DNA of 64,000 nucleotides from Branchinecta lynchi (lineage: Eukaryota > Arthropoda > Branchiopoda > Anostraca > Branchinectidae): the NCBI GenBank assembly GCA_023053575.1, contig JAKZAP010000018.1, forward strand, positions 6,014,001-6,078,000, given 5' to 3'. The notes below the pieces were generated by a model, which searched no databases, was not told the origin of the DNA, and saw nothing but the letters and a program-made list of their open reading frames with translations. The position numbers and the translations under genes were made by a program. This document shows, piece after piece, positions 61,580 through 64,000 of the stretch. Within the stretch, counting starts at the first letter, position 1, and each line of letters begins with the position of its first letter.

Positions 61580-61990
61580 CCATTTGTAGCATTAACCGTC
61601 AAAGACCTAATCCCAGACATCTACCACCACCCAAATCTAAACTTGAGTCTCCTAAATACTATCAGTTCAAATTGGACAGAAACGTTCCTAGTAAACAGAG
61701 AAACCGACAAACAAACACCAGTCGGAATGGCAATCGGAGAAGACGTCTCGTTGGATCAAGTTCGAGACGCCATTAATAACCAAATCCCAACCTTAACGCG
61801 TGAATCAGACAGGCTCAAGTATTATTCGCAACAGTTACACCCCCTAACTTCCGTGATTGGCACATTAGCAGTCGGAACGGTGGGCATCATTTTAATCTGT
61901 ACCGTTTTACGATTTTTGTACTTCAGATATTGCCCACAAGGAACTTGCAAGGAACGACCTAATAGACCCCCCCACAATCAGACAAGCTAA
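61580..61990 (+). pseudogene. env: Envelope C-terminal part after the TAA, with membrane anchor
   Basis: 136 codons in the same frame as env, with no further stop. The segment contains heptad-like helices and one transmembrane helix (SVIGTLAVGTVGIILICTVL, then RFLYFRYCP), followed by a short cytoplasmic tail with Arg/Asn/Pro. These are the anchor and tail expected after the upstream ectodomain. An internal ATG exists at 61643 but lies far inside the domain. Confidence 0.8.
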
Positions 61991-62403
61991 ACAAAAAAAA
62001 TGGACTTACCCCCATAAAGTGCGTTTTCAGTATCCTTTTCTTTATCAAATTTTCTCGACGAGATTCTCCCCCCCTCAACTTCTTAAGTATCCAAAAATAT
62101 TAACATACACTGACAAAACCTGGACTGAGCTCTGTGGATGGAACGAGTCTCTGTGGAAATTATTACCGGAAACTCAGTAGGATCAAATTTCTGTTTTATT
62201 TCTTTTCCCTCCTGAAGTCGAGATACCATTTTTGTAAACGTCAGCAAGCAAACTAAATTCGTCCAAGTTATTACACCCGACCTTCCCAAGTATTTTTGTA
62301 GAAGTAAGCAGTTTTTTGGGAAGTATGAATGAGCTTTAGAAAAGACAAAATAAGTCCAGTCTATGAATTCATCCGTGTGAGATCTAAGTAACCGTAAGTG
62401 AAA
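61991..62403. other. env-to-accessory spacer
   Basis: No plus-strand coding. GTAAGT at 62395-62400 is a good donor match just ahead of the next start, and the A-run AAACAAAAAAAATGG at about 61988 is the only other notable feature. Confidence 0.35.
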
Positions 62404-63288
62404 ATGGATAAACCCAAAAGCAGTACAAGAACCGTGGAAGTTCCGGCTACCGTCCAGGCAATACACGCCTTGTTCGAACAATTGGCGGAAAGAGCATGTG
62501 TTTTAACACCATGTGAGGCCTGTCTTCTCGGTTTTAACCTAGCGTGTGAAGTGAAAAAAACATTGAACATGATAAACCGGACCATCCTAAAAAGTAACAG
62601 TGACACATTAATACACGCAGCAGAACGATCCCGCATACCCATGGCTGAGGTAGAGAAGTGCCTACCACCTGATTTCGTATTAGGAATCTCAAAAAGTAGT
62701 TTAAGGGTGATAGAACCGAAGATTGACGGGAAAAGTTGGCCCGTCAACGATCGTCGATGCCCAACGTCGGTTGTGCCGTGGTCAGTGGACATGCTACTAG
62801 CCATGTCGACACAGGGCCCAACCATAAAATTGCTAGGGGAACAGAAGAAGGAATATATGGACGAGTTAAAGGTCCATATAAAAAAAATACAGAGCCAGAC
62901 TAATGGACAAGAAGGGAGAGTGTGTGTCCTCTCCCCACATTATGCCAGTAGAGAGTCCGCGAAAAGAAGGTATACACATCGAACGAAAACACGTAGTGAT
63001 CCGACCGTGGAAAAAAAGTCAAAATCGAGTTTACCGACACGGGAAGAAATGTCGAATGAGTCAATCTCAGACCCCGGCCATCCACAGGAATGTATGACAG
63101 ATGGAACCCCATCTGGACCGAACGAATTCCATACTGTTATGGAAGAACTGGTCACTGAACCATCCGAGGCTTTGGAAGCCGAGATGCTCCCAACACTAGC
63201 CGACCTAGAATGTTGGGGCATTCTCAATGACGTTACCCATTCTATGCATCCCGGTGACTTCAGCTTTGATTTCAGCTTGTTTGAATAA
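62404..63288 (+). CDS. Accessory protein of unknown function with an acidic aromatic C-terminus
   Basis: 294 residues; I recognise no family. ATG 62404 (GTGAAAATGGAT) is the first in frame. Residues about 30-50 contain CVLTPCEACLLGFNLACE, four Cys within 16 residues, possibly metal-binding. Around 190-215 is a basic stretch (SAKRRYTHRTKTRSD, then EKKSKS) that looks like a nuclear localisation signal. The last 60 residues are acidic with bulky hydrophobics (LEAEMLPTLADLECW, GDFSFDFSLFE), like a transcription-activation domain. The 3-prime position after env and these features fit a regulatory protein analogous in place to retroviral transactivators. That is an inference from composition only. 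Confidence 0.7.
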   Translation: MDKPKSSTRTVEVPATVQAIHALFEQLAERACVLTPCEACLLGFNLACEVKKTLNMINRTILKSNSDTLIHAAERSRIPMAEVEKCLPPDFVLGISKSSLRVIEPKIDGKSWPVNDRRCPTSVVPWSVDMLLAMSTQGPTIKLLGEQKKEYMDELKVHIKKIQSQTNGQEGRVCVLSPHYASRESAKRRYTHRTKTRSDPTVEKKSKSSLPTREEMSNESISDPGHPQECMTDGTPSGPNEFHTVMEELVTEPSEALEAEMLPTLADLECWGILNDVTHSMHPGDFSFDFSLFE

Positions 63289-63980
63289 CTAATGCATGAG
63301 CCATAACCATATAACCGTCGGCACGTCTGTAGAATATGCACGCTAAATATGTTTTTTTTGTTTTGTTTTGTTTTCTATATTGAGGAAGCAAGTCCAATAG
63401 TAACCGCGCCGCGGACTTGCGAATTCTGCACGAACAAATGACTGTGATTGCCGCTTGATTTTGTCGCTTTATGCTTAAAGAACAGTATTAGAGGAGGCTT
63501 GCGAATGTAGATACGCGATTGAAAAAAAAAACGTAATGTAGCATCGCCTAGCATGTAAGGCTTTCGGTTGTATTATGCTCGATTTACATTCAACCTTGAA
63601 AATAAATGAAATCTGAACACAAAAAGATCGACCTTGCGATCATTTAAATTCGTCCAAGTTCTCACCTTACCAGACCTCTCAATATTTTATGAGTTGTTTT
63701 TAAGTAGCTTTATGTAGTGTCAGTTTCCCGTCGTTTTGACTCAAAATGTACATATGACCCACAAACTGGGCAACCGTAAACAACACTCGCACCAGCCAGA
63801 GAACCACTAAAAAGAAATCTGATACTGCGCAATTACTTTTACAGGACTACCATGACCAGATGAGCTGCACCCTCCGGACCGACGCTCTGCACTTTCCGCT
63901 CTCCAACACCCACCCGAAAGCACTAAGCCGACGATACCCTTTTGGAAGAGAGGACAAACAACTACTATGGCCCTCCTGCT
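63289..63980. other. 3-prime untranslated region
   Basis: Contains a TTTTTTTGTTTTGTTTTG run at 63351-63373, an AATAAATG at 63601 and no further convincing frame. Confidence 0.45.
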
Positions 63981-63992
63981 GGGAAGTAAGGG
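63981..63992 (+). other. Candidate polypurine tract
   Basis: GGGAAGTAAGGG followed by TGCCACAC at 63993. A purine run ending next to TG is the expected boundary of a 3-prime LTR. It cannot be confirmed because the matching left end of the 5-prime LTR is in the gap. Confidence 0.35.
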
Positions 63993-64000
63993 TGCCACAC

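Larger units (their letters stand above)
51946..64000 (+). mobile_element. Ty3/gypsy-type retroelement with env and accessory frames (partial at both ends)
   Basis: Order: LTR remainder, gag, pol (protease, RT, RNase H, integrase), antisense frame, env (F-like), unknown frame. Integrase following RNase H makes it Metaviridae (Ty3/gypsy). A membrane fusion gene of the baculovirus F type is the hallmark of insect errantivirus-like elements. More than 12 kb is long for the group, because of the pol tail and two additional frames. The left LTR start is lost in the gap, and the right LTR lies at or beyond the window end. Confidence 0.9.

Overview
This window is eukaryotic and consists almost entirely of mobile and repetitive DNA; I found no convincing host protein-coding gene. 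The mix of elements (a complete Polinton/Maverick, a Ty3/gypsy element with a baculovirus-F-like envelope gene, LINE tails, MITEs, and minisatellite-bearing Helentron-like repeats) points to an invertebrate animal. An arthropod is my tentative guess, but nothing in the sequence fixes the phylum. A run of 100 Ns (51846-51945) marks an assembly gap.

Layout. 1-19.0 kb: old repeats, including LINE reverse-transcriptase and C-terminal remnants, two MITE families, two minisatellite-bearing repeat families, tandem duplications, and a hammerhead-like motif between perfect inverted repeats. 19,011-33,474: a complete, apparently young Polinton of 14,452 bp with apparently identical 588-bp terminal inverted repeats (TIRs) and a 6-bp target duplication (GAGGTG). 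34,239-40,507: a 6.25-kb hAT-like element (8-bp duplication GTTGTTAT, no transposase) holding nested repeats. 40.5-51.8 kb: Helentron-like repeats, a solo LTR with a related empty site nearby, tRNA-derived sequences, a mariner-type MITE, a 3.7-kb inverted duplication and a LINE 3-prime end. 51.9 kb to the end: a Ty3/gypsy retroelement of more than 12 kb.

The Polinton carries the full virus-like set: protein-primed DNA polymerase B, packaging ATPase, adenovirus-type protease, retroviral-type integrase, double jelly-roll major capsid protein and penton-like minor capsid protein. It also has a zinc-ribbon protein, a capsid-core-like protein with two AT-hooks, a fibre-like protein, conserved Polinton proteins, a membrane protein and a small gene duplicated in both TIRs. 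Nearly every gene begins inside a (T/A)TAAATG box that resembles a poxvirus late promoter fused to the start codon. The integrase frame has no ATG before its first catalytic Asp and is reached from the zinc-ribbon frame by a -1 shift at an A AAA AAA run.

The retroelement joins gag to pol through a textbook U UUA AAC slippery site with a downstream hairpin. It encodes protease, RT, RNase H and a DD35E integrase with a long low-complexity tail, and an envelope gene split by one in-frame TAA. It also has two accessory frames I do not recognise: an antisense 189-codon coiled-coil frame between pol and env, and a 294-codon frame after env with a basic patch and an acidic aromatic C-terminus. These accessory genes, and the Polinton frameshift and start-codon box, are the best candidates for something undescribed.
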